From: Alphaproteobacteria bacterium
GTDB taxonomy: Bacteria > Pseudomonadota > Alphaproteobacteria > Rhodobacterales > Rhodobacteraceae
Direction: 5' to 3'
DNA length: 64,000 nucleotides
Assembly (NCBI GenBank): GCA_030426685.1
Contig: JAUHYC010000006.1
Span: 1 to 64,000, forward strand
The first letter of the stretch is position 1. The number at the start of each line of letters is the position of its first letter. Below are positions 39,756-48,148 of the stretch, piece after piece. Both the position numbers and the translations under genes were made by a program. The notes beneath the pieces were generated by a model. The model ran no database searches, was not told where the DNA came from, and saw nothing but the letters and a program-made list of their open reading frames with translations.

Positions 39756-40823
39756 TTAAAACAGCGAAAGCTGATCACCCGGTTGCGGAGGCGGTGCGAA
39801 ATGCGCACAGCTGAGAGGTTGCGTCTTGATCGCCAGCCCCAACCGTTTGCAAGCCGCCTTGAAACGCTGCGCAACCATCTGCGCATAGGTCCCCTCGCCC
39901 CGCATACGGTGCCCCCAACGCGGATCGTAATCCCTGCCGCCATGCATTTCCCGCAGTCGCGCCATGACCTTCGCCGCACGGCCCGCTTCATGGTCTTGAA
40001 GCCACTCTTGCCACAAGGCCGACACTTCACGTGGCAGGCGCAGCATGATCCAGCTGGCTGCATCCGCCCCGGCTGTTTGACCCGCCTCCAACAGATGCTC
40101 AAGCTCATGATCCGTCAGACCTGGAATAATGGGTGAAGTCATAACCCGCACTGGCACTCCGGCATCTGTCAGCTTTTGAATCATGCGCAACCGGCGCAGC
40201 GGAGATGGCGCGCGCGGTTCCATCCTGCGTGACATATCAGGGTCCAGCGTGGTTAGGGAAATGCCGACCCGAACCAGATTCTTGCGCGCCATGGGGGCAA
40301 GAATATCCAGATCACGCTCGATCAACGCACCCTTCGTGACGATACCGACCGGGTGTTGGAAATCACTCAGGACCTGAAGACAAGATCTTGTTATTCTGCG
40401 GCTTTTCTCAACCGGCTGATACGGGTCGGTATTGGTTCCCAATGCAAGCGTCGCGACCTTATATGCACGCGCTGACAGCTCGCGCCTGAGAATGTCAGCC
40501 GCATTGGACCGTGCAACCAGGCGCGTTTCGAAATCCAGCCCCGGCGAGAGACCCAGATAGGCATGGGTCGGGCGCGCAAAGCAATAAACACAACCGTGTT
40601 CGCACCCGCGATATGGATTGATGGAACGATCAAATGGCAGGTCCGGTGATTTGTTATAAGTGATCAGCGTTCGCGCAATTTCATCCCTGACTTCGGTCCG
40701 CAATGGCGGCAGATCATCTTCTTGCTCCCAACCGTCGTCCACCGTCTCTGTCGTGAACCGCTCAAACCGGCCGACAGAGTTCGAGGCTGCACCACGCCCT
40801 GGATGTTTCAGAAGATCCTTCAT
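39756..40823 (-). CDS. PA0069-family radical SAM protein (SplB-like)
   Basis: A 355-residue radical SAM protein. The cluster motif is RGCEHGCVYCFARP (about residues 69-82; CxxxCxYC). TLALGTNTDPYQPVE and GIVTKGALIERDLD are family marks shared with spore photoproduct lyase-like proteins, and it ends in GDQLSLF. The substrate is unknown; DNA photoproduct repair is only a guess from distant similarity. It converges on the barrel gene at 38805 with 9 bases between. Confidence 0.85.
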   Translation of the reverse strand: MKDLLKHPGRGAASNSVGRFERFTTETVDDGWEQEDDLPPLRTEVRDEIARTLITYNKSPDLPFDRSINPYRGCEHGCVYCFARPTHAYLGLSPGLDFETRLVARSNAADILRRELSARAYKVATLALGTNTDPYQPVEKSRRITRSCLQVLSDFQHPVGIVTKGALIERDLDILAPMARKNLVRVGISLTTLDPDMSRRMEPRAPSPLRRLRMIQKLTDAGVPVRVMTSPIIPGLTDHELEHLLEAGQTAGADAASWIMLRLPREVSALWQEWLQDHEAGRAAKVMARLREMHGGRDYDPRWGHRMRGEGTYAQMVAQRFKAACKRLGLAIKTQPLSCAHFAPPPQPGDQLSLF

Positions 40824-41131
40824 TTGTTCCCTTTATGTTCTTATTTTGATGTAGTCGAATCCGAGCTTACTGGCAAGGTTAACCTTCAGTGTCCGCATGA
40901 CGTGCAGGTGGGGATTACAAGCCGACAGAAAACGAATTTTAGTCAGAATAATGAATTGTCCGCAGGATGATCTTGTAAAAAAATCCATCGCAGATTGTCA
41001 TATTTTATCATTAAAGTCGGTCTCGAACCGGTCGACGTCGCAATCGTCACAGTACACCTGCGACGAAATGGCCAAAACGATGAAAATTGCCACCACGGGC
41101 CGCAAGCCCGCCAAGCTCAGGGAAGCGCCCC
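40824..41131. other. Intergenic region upstream of the corrinoid protein gene
   Basis: About 310 bases between divergent genes, AT-rich at 40930-41030 (TTGTCATATTTTATCATTAAAG near 40996, shown in part). It must hold the promoter of the corrinoid gene. An inverted repeat GTCGCA/TGCGAC spans about 41036-41064. A 23-codon frame (41068-41139) overlaps the start of the corrinoid gene. No cobalamin riboswitch could be recognised. Confidence 0.4.
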
Positions 41132-41830
41132 ATGTCTGAAGAAGAAGACATCGTCCTGTCCGAACTCAACGACGACGAACTCGTCGAACAGATGTTCGAT
41201 GACCTTTACGACGGCCTGAAAGAAGAGATCGAAGAAGGTGTTAACATCCTTCTCGAGCGTGGATGGCAGCCGTATGACATCCTGACCAAAGCGCTGGTCG
41301 GCGGCATGACCATCGTTGGCCACGACTTCCGTGACGGCATCCTGTTCGTGCCCGAAGTTCTACTGGCCGCCAACGCCATGAAGGGCGGCATGGCCATTCT
41401 GAAGCCTCTGCTGGCCGAAACCGGTGCGCCACGCGTTGGCAAGATGGTCATCGGTACCGTCAAAGGTGACATCCACGACATCGGCAAGAACCTCGTGGCG
41501 ATGATGATGGAAGGCGCTGGGTTCGAGGTTGTCGATATCGGGATCAACAATCCGGTCGAAAACTACCTGGAAGCGCTGGAAAACGAAAAGCCCGACATTC
41601 TTGGCATGTCTGCCCTGCTGACCACCACCATGCCCTACATGAAAGTCGTAATCGACACGATGGTCGAACAAGGCCTGCGCGATGATTATACTGTGCTGGT
41701 TGGCGGTGCGCCGCTGAACGAAGAGTTCGGCAAGGCGATCGGTGCCGACGGCTACTGCCGCGACGCTGCTGTGGCCGTTGAAATGGCCAAAGATTTCATG
41801 TCGCGTCGACACAACCAACTGGCCGGCTAA
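41132..41830 (+). CDS. Corrinoid (B12-binding) methyl-carrier protein, MtbC/MtgC-like
   Basis: A 232-residue methyl-carrier protein. An N-terminal helical cap domain (about 1-95, with ALVGGMTIVGHDFRDGILFVPEVLLA) precedes a cobalamin-binding Rossmann domain. The lower-ligand histidine motif is GDIHDIGKNLV (DxHxxG, about residue 118), with SALLTTTM and VGGAPLNEEF as the other B12-contact loops. In known systems such proteins accept a methyl group from an MttB-family enzyme and pass it to a second methyltransferase acting on tetrahydrofolate or coenzyme M. Its immediate partner here is a DUF1638 gene; an MttB-family gene is 28 kb away. Confidence 0.92.
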   Translation: MSEEEDIVLSELNDDELVEQMFDDLYDGLKEEIEEGVNILLERGWQPYDILTKALVGGMTIVGHDFRDGILFVPEVLLAANAMKGGMAILKPLLAETGAPRVGKMVIGTVKGDIHDIGKNLVAMMMEGAGFEVVDIGINNPVENYLEALENEKPDILGMSALLTTTMPYMKVVIDTMVEQGLRDDYTVLVGGAPLNEEFGKAIGADGYCRDAAVAVEMAKDFMSRRHNQLAG

Positions 41831-41854
41831 GGCACAGACACAATACTGTGAAGC

Positions 41855-41883
41855 AGGCCGTCCTTTTTTGGGCGGCCTTTTTT
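41855..41883 (+). terminator. Terminator after the corrinoid protein gene
   Basis: The stem AGGCCGTCC pairs with GGGCGGCCT around a T-rich loop and is followed by TTTTTTG. It lies 25 bases after the corrinoid gene and before the DUF1638 gene, so the two may be partly uncoupled in expression. Confidence 0.82.
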
Positions 41884-41936
41884 GTTCAAGCAGTGCGATC
41901 CTATATGAATCACGACAAGCCCGGTGGAGAGATCAG

Positions 41937-42614
41937 ATGACGGATACCCCCCTGCCAGATGATGACAGCCTGACCCGTCAGGGCTATGCCACTCCGCAGG
42001 CGGCTGAATCCATCCTGCTGATCGCCTGCGGCGCACTTGCGCGTGAGATTCTGGACCTGAAAAAACGCAATGGCTGGGATCACATCGCCCTGACCTGCCT
42101 GCCCGCCATTCTGCACGTTTACCCCGAGAAGATTACTCAGGCCGTCGAAGAAGCCGTTGCCAAACACCGAGGCAACTATGATCAGATTTACATCGTCTAC
42201 GCCGATTGCGGCACCGGAGGTTTGTTACAGTCCGCCTGTGAACGGTTGGGTGTGAAGATGATCAAGGGGCCGCACTGCTACTCCTTTTTCGAAGGCAATC
42301 AGGCATTTGCCGCCCATGGCGATGATGAAACGACCGCCTTTTACCTGACCGATTTCCTCGCACGGCAATTCGATGCGTTTGTCTGGAAACCGCTCGGTCT
42401 GGACCGGCACCCCGAACTGCGTGAGATGTATTTCGGGAATTACACCAAACTTGTCTATCAGGCGCAGACCGACAATCCCGAGCTCACGCGCAAGGCTCAG
42501 GAATGTGCTGAGCGAATGGGGCTTGCGTTTGAGCGCCGCCAGACCGGTTATGGCGATCTTGAAACCACGTTGTCAGACTGGGCCGCACGCGGCGGATCGG
42601 ACCAAACCGGCTGA
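41937..42614 (+). CDS. DUF1638 domain protein
   Basis: A 225-residue protein of the DUF1638 family. Visible conserved parts are LLIACGALAREIL, LTCLPAILHVYPEKI, YIVYADCGTGGLLQSACERLG in pieces, and the GPHCYSFFEGNQAF segment. Several cysteines and histidines (CGALA, TCLP, DCGTGG, PHCY) could bind a metal or corrinoid. The function is unknown, but members are recurrently next to corrinoid methyl-carrier proteins, which supports a role in the same methyl-transfer pathway. GGAGAG precedes the ATG at 41937. Confidence 0.82.
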   Translation: MTDTPLPDDDSLTRQGYATPQAAESILLIACGALAREILDLKKRNGWDHIALTCLPAILHVYPEKITQAVEEAVAKHRGNYDQIYIVYADCGTGGLLQSACERLGVKMIKGPHCYSFFEGNQAFAAHGDDETTAFYLTDFLARQFDAFVWKPLGLDRHPELREMYFGNYTKLVYQAQTDNPELTRKAQECAERMGLAFERRQTGYGDLETTLSDWAARGGSDQTG

Positions 42615-42617
42615 GCG

Positions 42618-43028
42618 TCAGGCACTTGCCAGCGCCACCTCGCGGATCCGCTCGATCATCGCCCGCAAACCATTTGACCGCTGTGCCGAGAGATGTTCGT
42701 GCAATCCCAGGCGGGCCAGTTCCCCACCGGCATCCACCTTGGGCACTTCGGACACAGGCAACCCGTTGTAAAGCGTTCGCAAAACAGCGATCAGGCCGCG
42801 TACGATCAGGGCGTCACTGTCGCCGTCAAAACGGAACTTCCCCTCTTCGATCACCGGATGCAGCCAAACCTGACTGGCGCACCCATTCACCTTGGTCGCG
42901 GGAACCTTGAAGACCTCGTCCAGGGGCTCCATTGCTTTGCCCTGCTCGATGACATGGCGATAACGATCTTCCCAGTCCTCCAGGAACTCGAAATCCTCGA
43001 CAATTTCTTCGAAGGCGGGCGTTGCCAT
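42618..43028 (-). CDS. sufE: SufE family sulfur acceptor protein
   Basis: A 136-residue SufE-like protein that takes sulfur from a cysteine desulfurase for Fe-S cluster assembly. The sulfur-accepting cysteine is in KVNGCASQVWL (about residue 51). EDFEFLEDWEDRYRHVIEQG in the N-terminal half and DALIVRGLIAVLRTLYNG are typical. It stands apart from any suf operon in this window and converges on the DUF1638 gene with 3 bases between. Confidence 0.9.
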   Translation of the reverse strand: MATPAFEEIVEDFEFLEDWEDRYRHVIEQGKAMEPLDEVFKVPATKVNGCASQVWLHPVIEEGKFRFDGDSDALIVRGLIAVLRTLYNGLPVSEVPKVDAGGELARLGLHEHLSAQRSNGLRAMIERIREVALASA

Positions 43029-43168
43029 GTTGGGCTGTCCTTGCGTTGCGCGATCACAATCTTGACCTATGCTCAGCTTAACCGTCTGTCCAGCCCCTCG
43101 CGCGGCTTTTCAAACCGCTGAAATTGCGCTAACCCGTTGCGGGTAAAGTTGCGCAAAGTGTTGGGTCC

Positions 43169-43693
43169 ATGCACAAAACTCTGTCTGTTCTTCTGTTCGC
43201 TGCGATGTCTGTCTCTGCATGTGGTGGTTGGCGCGATTCCCGAGCGAACCCGTCAAACTGGTTTGGCAGCAGCACACCTTCGCCGACTGAGGTTTCGGCC
43301 GATGACGCAGATGCGCTTGTTCCCCGGCAAAGTTCAGGCAAAGGCCTATTTGCGCGTCCCGATGCCGAGGACAACAGCGTACCAATTGCCGTAATCAATG
43401 AGTTGCGGATTGACCCGACCCCGACCGGGGCGATCATCTATGCCTCAGGGACTGCGATACGCCAGGGGGCCTTCAACGCGCAACTGGCGCGGGTCAGATC
43501 CGAAGAGTTAAGCAAAAACGGCATCATGGAATTCACCTTCCGGGTCGATTACCCCGAATACGCCACCGTTCAAGGCAACGAACGGTCCCGTATGGTGTCT
43601 GACGCGACCACCGTCAGCAACCAGGATCTGGAAGGTATTCGTATGGTTCGCGTCGTGGGTCAGCAGAACGCGCTGGAATCGCGTCGCCGCTAA
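43169..43693 (+). CDS. Putative lipoprotein of unknown function
   Basis: A 174-residue protein with a lipoprotein signal: MHKTLSVLLFAAMSV and lipobox VSAC (cysteine at residue 18), then a GGWRDSRANPSNWFG stretch and a flexible S/P-rich region. The C-terminal half (IAVINELRIDPTPTGAIIYASG onward, to RRR) looks like a small beta domain. It is conserved-looking in style among roseobacters but has no family I can name. The stop overlaps that of rnd by 4 bases, convergently (CTAA). Confidence 0.65.
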   Translation: MHKTLSVLLFAAMSVSACGGWRDSRANPSNWFGSSTPSPTEVSADDADALVPRQSSGKGLFARPDAEDNSVPIAVINELRIDPTPTGAIIYASGTAIRQGAFNAQLARVRSEELSKNGIMEFTFRVDYPEYATVQGNERSRMVSDATTVSNQDLEGIRMVRVVGQQNALESRRR

Positions 43694-44847
43694 AGCGACA
43701 CGACCCTTACCGCCTGCCCTTTGGCAGCCAGCGCAATCTTACCTTCACACAGTTTCAGCGCGTCTTCACCGAAGACCTCGAACCGCCAGCCGGACAAGGC
43801 GGCAACCTCGCGTTCACCGGCGGCAATCTGATCCAGATCGGCGCTTGATGCGATCAGCTTCGCCGCGACCCCGGCACTTTCGGTTTTGGATTTGAGCAGC
43901 ACCCGCAGCAAATCAGCCAGTGCCGGGTTCACCTTCAGCTTGTCGCGGCTGGTATCCACCTTCGGCAACTGGTCCTGCGGGCAGTTTACACCCCGCTTGA
44001 CCGCTGCCAGAATTCCGTCGGCAATCGGGCCTTTGCGCGCCTCGCGCAGCAACATACGCGAGCCGCCCAGATCCGAGGGCGTTTTTGGCTTGGTCGAGGC
44101 CAACTCGATCAGCGCGTCATCCTTGAACACCCGGCTACGGGGGACGTTGTTATCCTGCGCATAAGCCTCGCGGAATTGAGCCAGTTCCCGCACAACGGCC
44201 AGGAACTTCGCCGAATTTGTCCGTGTCTTGACCCGCCGCCATGCTTCTTCAGGCCGGATATCGTATGTCTCGGGGCGCGTGAGAATGCGCAGCTCTTCCG
44301 CCACCCAGTGATCACGCCGGGTCTTCTCCAGCTCAGCCGCCAGATATTCATAGATGCGACGCAGATGAGTCACATCCGCCAGAGCGTAAGATTTTTGCGC
44401 ATCGGTCAGCGGGCGTCGCGACCAGTCGGTAAAACGAGAGGTTTTATCGACCCCTTCCTTGCAGATCTTGCGGACCAGCGTCTCATAGCCGACCTGCTCG
44501 CCAAATCCGCAGACCATGGCCGCCACCTGCGTATCAAACAGCGGCGTCGGGAAAACACCCGCATCCACCCAGAAAATCTCAAGATCTTGCCGCGCGGCGT
44601 GGAAGACCTTGACCACATTTTCGTTTCGAAACAGCTCGTAAAGCGGCTCCAGCGACATGCCATCAGATAGCGGATCGACCAGCACCGCGCTATCGGGGTC
44701 ATCAGAGGGAACCGCAAGCTGAACCAGGCACAGCTTTGAGTAATAGGTCCGTTCACGCAGAAATTCGGTATCTACGGTTACATAAGGATAGTCCGCAGCA
44801 GCCGTACAGAATGCGGCAAGCTCTTGCGTCGTTGTCAGGGTTTTCAT
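43690..44847 (-). CDS. rnd: Ribonuclease D
   Basis: A 385-residue 3'-5' exonuclease for tRNA and small RNA maturation. DEDD-superfamily motifs are VDTEFLRERTYY (Exo I, about residues 23-34), FHAARQDLEIFW (Exo II) and YALADVTHLRRIYEYL (Exo III). One or two HRDC-type helical domains follow from about residue 205. The ATG at 44847 gives MKTLTTTQELAAF; its ribosome site is weak. Confidence 0.93.
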   Translation of the reverse strand: MKTLTTTQELAAFCTAAADYPYVTVDTEFLRERTYYSKLCLVQLAVPSDDPDSAVLVDPLSDGMSLEPLYELFRNENVVKVFHAARQDLEIFWVDAGVFPTPLFDTQVAAMVCGFGEQVGYETLVRKICKEGVDKTSRFTDWSRRPLTDAQKSYALADVTHLRRIYEYLAAELEKTRRDHWVAEELRILTRPETYDIRPEEAWRRVKTRTNSAKFLAVVRELAQFREAYAQDNNVPRSRVFKDDALIELASTKPKTPSDLGGSRMLLREARKGPIADGILAAVKRGVNCPQDQLPKVDTSRDKLKVNPALADLLRVLLKSKTESAGVAAKLIASSADLDQIAAGEREVAALSGWRFEVFGEDALKLCEGKIALAAKGQAVRVVSL

Positions 44848-44958
44848 TCGCCGTGCTGTTCTTGCTTTTTTGGTTTTTGTAACTGCCCGTTTGTCCTCGT
44901 CCCGAGCGATATGCGACCATAAGACGATAACGCCGGGTGTGTAAATCACCCGGACAGA

Positions 44959-45555
44959 TCAGGGCAAAAGAACCGGCTCAGTGTTGCCCATTGAGAACCG
45001 CCGCAAAACGGCAGGGTAAAGCTTGTGTTCCCAGGTCAGCACGCGCGCGGCCAGATCTTCGGGCGTATCACCCGGTCTGACGTCAACCCGTGCCTGCCCC
45101 AGAATCGGACCGTCATCCAGCGCAGCGGTTACCTCGTGAACGGTGCAGCCATGTTCAGTGTCCCCCGCCTCGATAGCGCGGGCATGTGTGTGAAGACCCT
45201 TGTATTTAGGCAAGAGCGATGGGTGAATGTTCAACATCCGCCCCTGAAAATGCGAGACAAATTCCCCGGTCAGAACCCGCATGAACCCCGCCAGACAAAC
45301 GATATCCGGCTGTGCCTGTTGCAGAGGCTTCAACAGTTCGGCCTCAAACGCGGCCCGGTCTTCGCCAAAGGGGCGATGATCAACCGCGGCGGTTGGAATG
45401 CCGCGCGCGCGCGCCTTCTTCAAACCACCTGCATCCGCATCATTCGACAACACAAGACACGGGCGCGCCGGGTGACCCCCAATCATGCTGTCGACCAGCG
45501 ACAGCATGTTCGAACCTCCTCCGGATATCAGGATGGCGACGCGCTTGTGGCTCAC
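44959..45555 (-). CDS. purN: Phosphoribosylglycinamide formyltransferase
   Basis: A 198-residue folate-dependent GAR transformylase of purine synthesis. The start [12 protein letters not shown] is the phosphate loop, LAGFMRVL and [20 protein letters not shown] carry the catalytic asparagine and histidine, and [17 protein letters not shown] follows. It overlaps the purM stop by 4 bases, giving a purM-purN operon. Confidence 0.95.
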   Translation of the reverse strand: MSHKRVAILISGGGSNMLSLVDSMIGGHPARPCLVLSNDADAGGLKKARARGIPTAAVDHRPFGEDRAAFEAELLKPLQQAQPDIVCLAGFMRVLTGEFVSHFQGRMLNIHPSLLPKYKGLHTHARAIEAGDTEHGCTVHEVTAALDDGPILGQARVDVRPGDTPEDLAARVLTWEHKLYPAVLRRFSMGNTEPVLLP

Positions 45556-46598
45556 AGCAGCTTGCCCGAATAGGCAACACCAGACGCCTCGGTGACAGTG
45601 CCGATCCGCGAGACGGTCTCACCGCTCTCTGCCAGCAGAGCCGCCTGTTCGTCGGCGCTATCGGCGGCACAGACTACGATCATCCCGACACCGCAATTGA
45701 AGGTCTTGAGCATTTCTGCCTCGGCAATCCCGCCGGTTTCCGCCATCCAGCGGAAGACAGGTGGCAGTTCCCAGGTAGTCAGATCGATTTCGGCCCCCAG
45801 CCCTTCGGGCAGCACGCGTGGCAGGTTTTCGGTCAACCCACCACCGGTGATATGGGCCAGCGCATGAACACCCCCTGCCCGGATCGACTGCAATGCCGGT
45901 TGCACATAGAGCCGCGTCGGCGTCAGCAGCGCCTCTCCCAGAGTTCCGTCGCCGAACGGAGAATCCGCGTCCCAGCCCAACCCAGACATCTCGACCAGTT
46001 TCCGCACCAGAGAATAACCGTTGGAATGTACGCCGTTCGAAGCGAGGCCCAACAGGACGTCGCCTTGCTCTACGCCCTCAGGCAGCGCCGTGCCACGCTC
46101 CATCGCGCCAACCGAGAACCCGGCCAGATCAAAATCTCCATCGGGATACATGCCCGGCATCTCGGCGGTTTCGCCGCCAATCAACGCGCATCCCGATTGT
46201 ACGCAACCCTCGGCAATACCTTCGATGATCCGCGCAGCGGTATCTGTATCCAGTTTACCCGTGGCGAAATAATCCAGAAAAAACAGCGGCTCGGCACCCT
46301 GACAAATCAGGTCGTTGACGCACATAGCCACCAGATCGATACCAACGCCGTCAACGACGCCGGTATCGATGGCAATCCGCAGCTTGGTACCAACCCCATC
46401 GGTTGCACCAACCAGAATCGGGTCCTCGTACCCGGCGCCCTTGAGATCGAACAAAGCGCCAAATCCACCCAACCCGCTCATTACACCAGAGCGGTTGGTA
46501 CGCTTGGCCACAGGTTTGATCCGATCGACCAGAGCGTTCCCCGCATCAATGTCGACACCTGCATCCGCATAGGTGATCCCGTTCTTGCCCGCTGTCAT
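45552..46598 (-). CDS. purM: Phosphoribosylformylglycinamidine cyclo-ligase
   Basis: A 348-residue AIR synthetase. [25 protein letters not shown] is cited in part ([14 protein letters not shown]) as the N-terminal signature; [10 protein letters not shown] binds metal and nucleotide. [21 protein letters not shown] and [13 protein letters not shown] are also canonical. GAGGGAC precedes the ATG at 46598. It leads the purM-purN operon. Confidence 0.95.
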   Translation of the reverse strand: MTAGKNGITYADAGVDIDAGNALVDRIKPVAKRTNRSGVMSGLGGFGALFDLKGAGYEDPILVGATDGVGTKLRIAIDTGVVDGVGIDLVAMCVNDLICQGAEPLFFLDYFATGKLDTDTAARIIEGIAEGCVQSGCALIGGETAEMPGMYPDGDFDLAGFSVGAMERGTALPEGVEQGDVLLGLASNGVHSNGYSLVRKLVEMSGLGWDADSPFGDGTLGEALLTPTRLYVQPALQSIRAGGVHALAHITGGGLTENLPRVLPEGLGAEIDLTTWELPPVFRWMAETGGIAEAEMLKTFNCGVGMIVVCAADSADEQAALLAESGETVSRIGTVTEASGVAYSGKLL

Positions 46599-46705
46599 GG
46601 CCAGTCCCTCATGAGTGCTTTGCGCGCGGGTTATTCGATTGTGGCCCATGTTGCAACGGTCAGGCTTGACGCGGCCAGTGATCGTGATACGCAAGGCGCC
46701 ATGGC

Positions 46706-46782
46706 GGGCCTGTAGCTCAATTGGTTAGAGCAGAGCGCTCATAACGCTTTGGTTGGGGGTTCGAGTCCCTCCGGGCCTACCA
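46706..46782 (+). tRNA. tRNA with CAT anticodon (probably tRNA-Ile2, otherwise elongator Met)
   Basis: A 77-nt tRNA with encoded CCA. The acceptor is GGGCCTG/CGGGCCT, with a G1-U72 wobble, the anticodon stem AGAGCG/CGCTTT closes the loop CTCATAA, and the T loop is TTCGAGT. A CAT anticodon fits Met or the lysidine-modified Ile2. The pairs C4-G69 and C5-G68 match known TilS determinants of tRNA-Ile2, which tips the balance to Ile2. It is not an initiator, which would lack a 1-72 pair. Confidence 0.9.
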
Positions 46783-46784
46783 AA

Positions 46785-48104
46785 TCACCGCCCGATCACG
46801 ATATCCGCGCATAAACCGCCCAGCCGCTCACTGCTGCCCAATCGCAGTGTTCCCCCGTGTACGCGAGTAATGTCAGCGACGATGGCGAGCCCCAGCCCTA
46901 CGCCGCTCCCCTGATTCTGGTTGCGCGCTGGATCGAGTCGGGTAAAGGGCCTAACCGCTTCGGTGCGTTGCTCAGCCGGGATACCGGGGCCATCATCCTC
47001 GACCCGAATTCGCATGGATTTTGGTGTCAACGACATGCTGACCTCTGCCCGGGTGCCATAGCGGATCGCATTGCCAATCAGGTTTTCAACGGCCCGCCTC
47101 ATCGCGCTGGGGCGCAGCATCGCAGTGCCCTGCCCCTCGATAGACACAAGTTCAACCGGCTGCCCGGCGCGCTGGGCATCATCGATGATCTGGCTTAGCC
47201 AGATATTGGGATCAATCGACTCGGGGGCGCTTTCGGCCGTACCACGGGAAAACTCAAGAAACGCATCCAGCAGGGATTGCATCTCGTTTACGTCTTGCAG
47301 CAACGGTGCCGCTTCGTCTTCGGGCAACAGTGCCAGGCCCAGCTTAAGCCGGGTCAGTGGGGTTCTCAGGTCGTGACTGACCCCGGACAGCATCAGGGTC
47401 CGCTGCTCGATCTGCCGTTCGATCCGGGCGCGCATGTCGACAAAGGCGCTCCCTGCCGCGCGCACTTCGATCGCACCACCGGGTGTATATGGAACAACCC
47501 GGCCGCGCCCGAATGCCTGTGCAGCATCGGCCAGCCGGGTTATCGGACGCAGCTGATTCCGCATATAGAGGAACGAGATCGAGGTCATCAGGCCTGCGAA
47601 GAACACCATCGTTACGATCAACTGATGCGGTGCAGTGGGCGACAAACGACGACGATCAAAGCTTAGTTCGAGCGTCCCAAGATCGGTCGCCAGATACAGC
47701 CGCACCTCTTGCCCGTTAGGCAGCGCAACCTCCTGTGTGTTGGGCAGAAGCGCACGTATTTCAGCCTCGACCTGCGGCGCGATGAAATCATACCAACGGC
47801 GCGTCCCGTTCTGCGGCGCCACGTTTAGGGGCAGGAACCGGGCTGACATCTCCAAAACCGACAGGTCTTGCCGGGCTGCGGCCAGCGCCTGTTGCTGCGT
47901 TTCAGCGTCTTCCATGACATCCACCACCAACCTGATCTCGCGCACGGCGGTGCGGGTCATTTGCGACGTAACCTCTTCCAGATGTTTTTGCAGAAAGGCA
48001 ATCGAAACAACCAGCAGTACGACGATCACTGGCAACACCAGAATCAATGCAGCCCGCGCATAAAGGCTGCGCGGCATATAGGGTTTGAGCCATTGGGTCG
48101 ACAT
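46785..48104 (-). CDS. Sensor histidine kinase (EnvZ-like), without adjacent response regulator
   Basis: A 439-residue membrane sensor kinase. Transmembrane segments lie near residues 17-38 and 163-185, enclosing a periplasmic domain of about 125 residues. A HAMP domain follows (LRPITRLADAAQAFGRG), then the phosphorylated histidine in SGVSHDLRTPLTRLKL (about residue 245). The ATPase has ENLIGNAIRYGT (N box), DDGPGIP (G1) and GSGVGLGLAIV (G2). All catalytic motifs are intact. No response regulator lies next to it, so its partner is elsewhere or cross-talk is used. It ends 3 bases from the tRNA. Confidence 0.9.
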   Translation of the reverse strand: MSTQWLKPYMPRSLYARAALILVLPVIVVLLVVSIAFLQKHLEEVTSQMTRTAVREIRLVVDVMEDAETQQQALAAARQDLSVLEMSARFLPLNVAPQNGTRRWYDFIAPQVEAEIRALLPNTQEVALPNGQEVRLYLATDLGTLELSFDRRRLSPTAPHQLIVTMVFFAGLMTSISFLYMRNQLRPITRLADAAQAFGRGRVVPYTPGGAIEVRAAGSAFVDMRARIERQIEQRTLMLSGVSHDLRTPLTRLKLGLALLPEDEAAPLLQDVNEMQSLLDAFLEFSRGTAESAPESIDPNIWLSQIIDDAQRAGQPVELVSIEGQGTAMLRPSAMRRAVENLIGNAIRYGTRAEVSMSLTPKSMRIRVEDDGPGIPAEQRTEAVRPFTRLDPARNQNQGSGVGLGLAIVADITRVHGGTLRLGSSERLGGLCADIVIGR

Positions 48105-48148
48105 GCGCTAAACCTAGCGGGCTGCCCGGGTAAGAGGAAGAGGTCAGA

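Noticed and set aside
40879-41030. Cobalamin riboswitch before the corrinoid gene
   Set aside because: No B12-box consensus or matching stems could be recognised; the AT-rich stretch fits a promoter better.
45312-46715. 467-codon frame antisense to purN-purM
   Set aside because: Shadow frame spanning two well-identified genes and their coupling point; no start signal.
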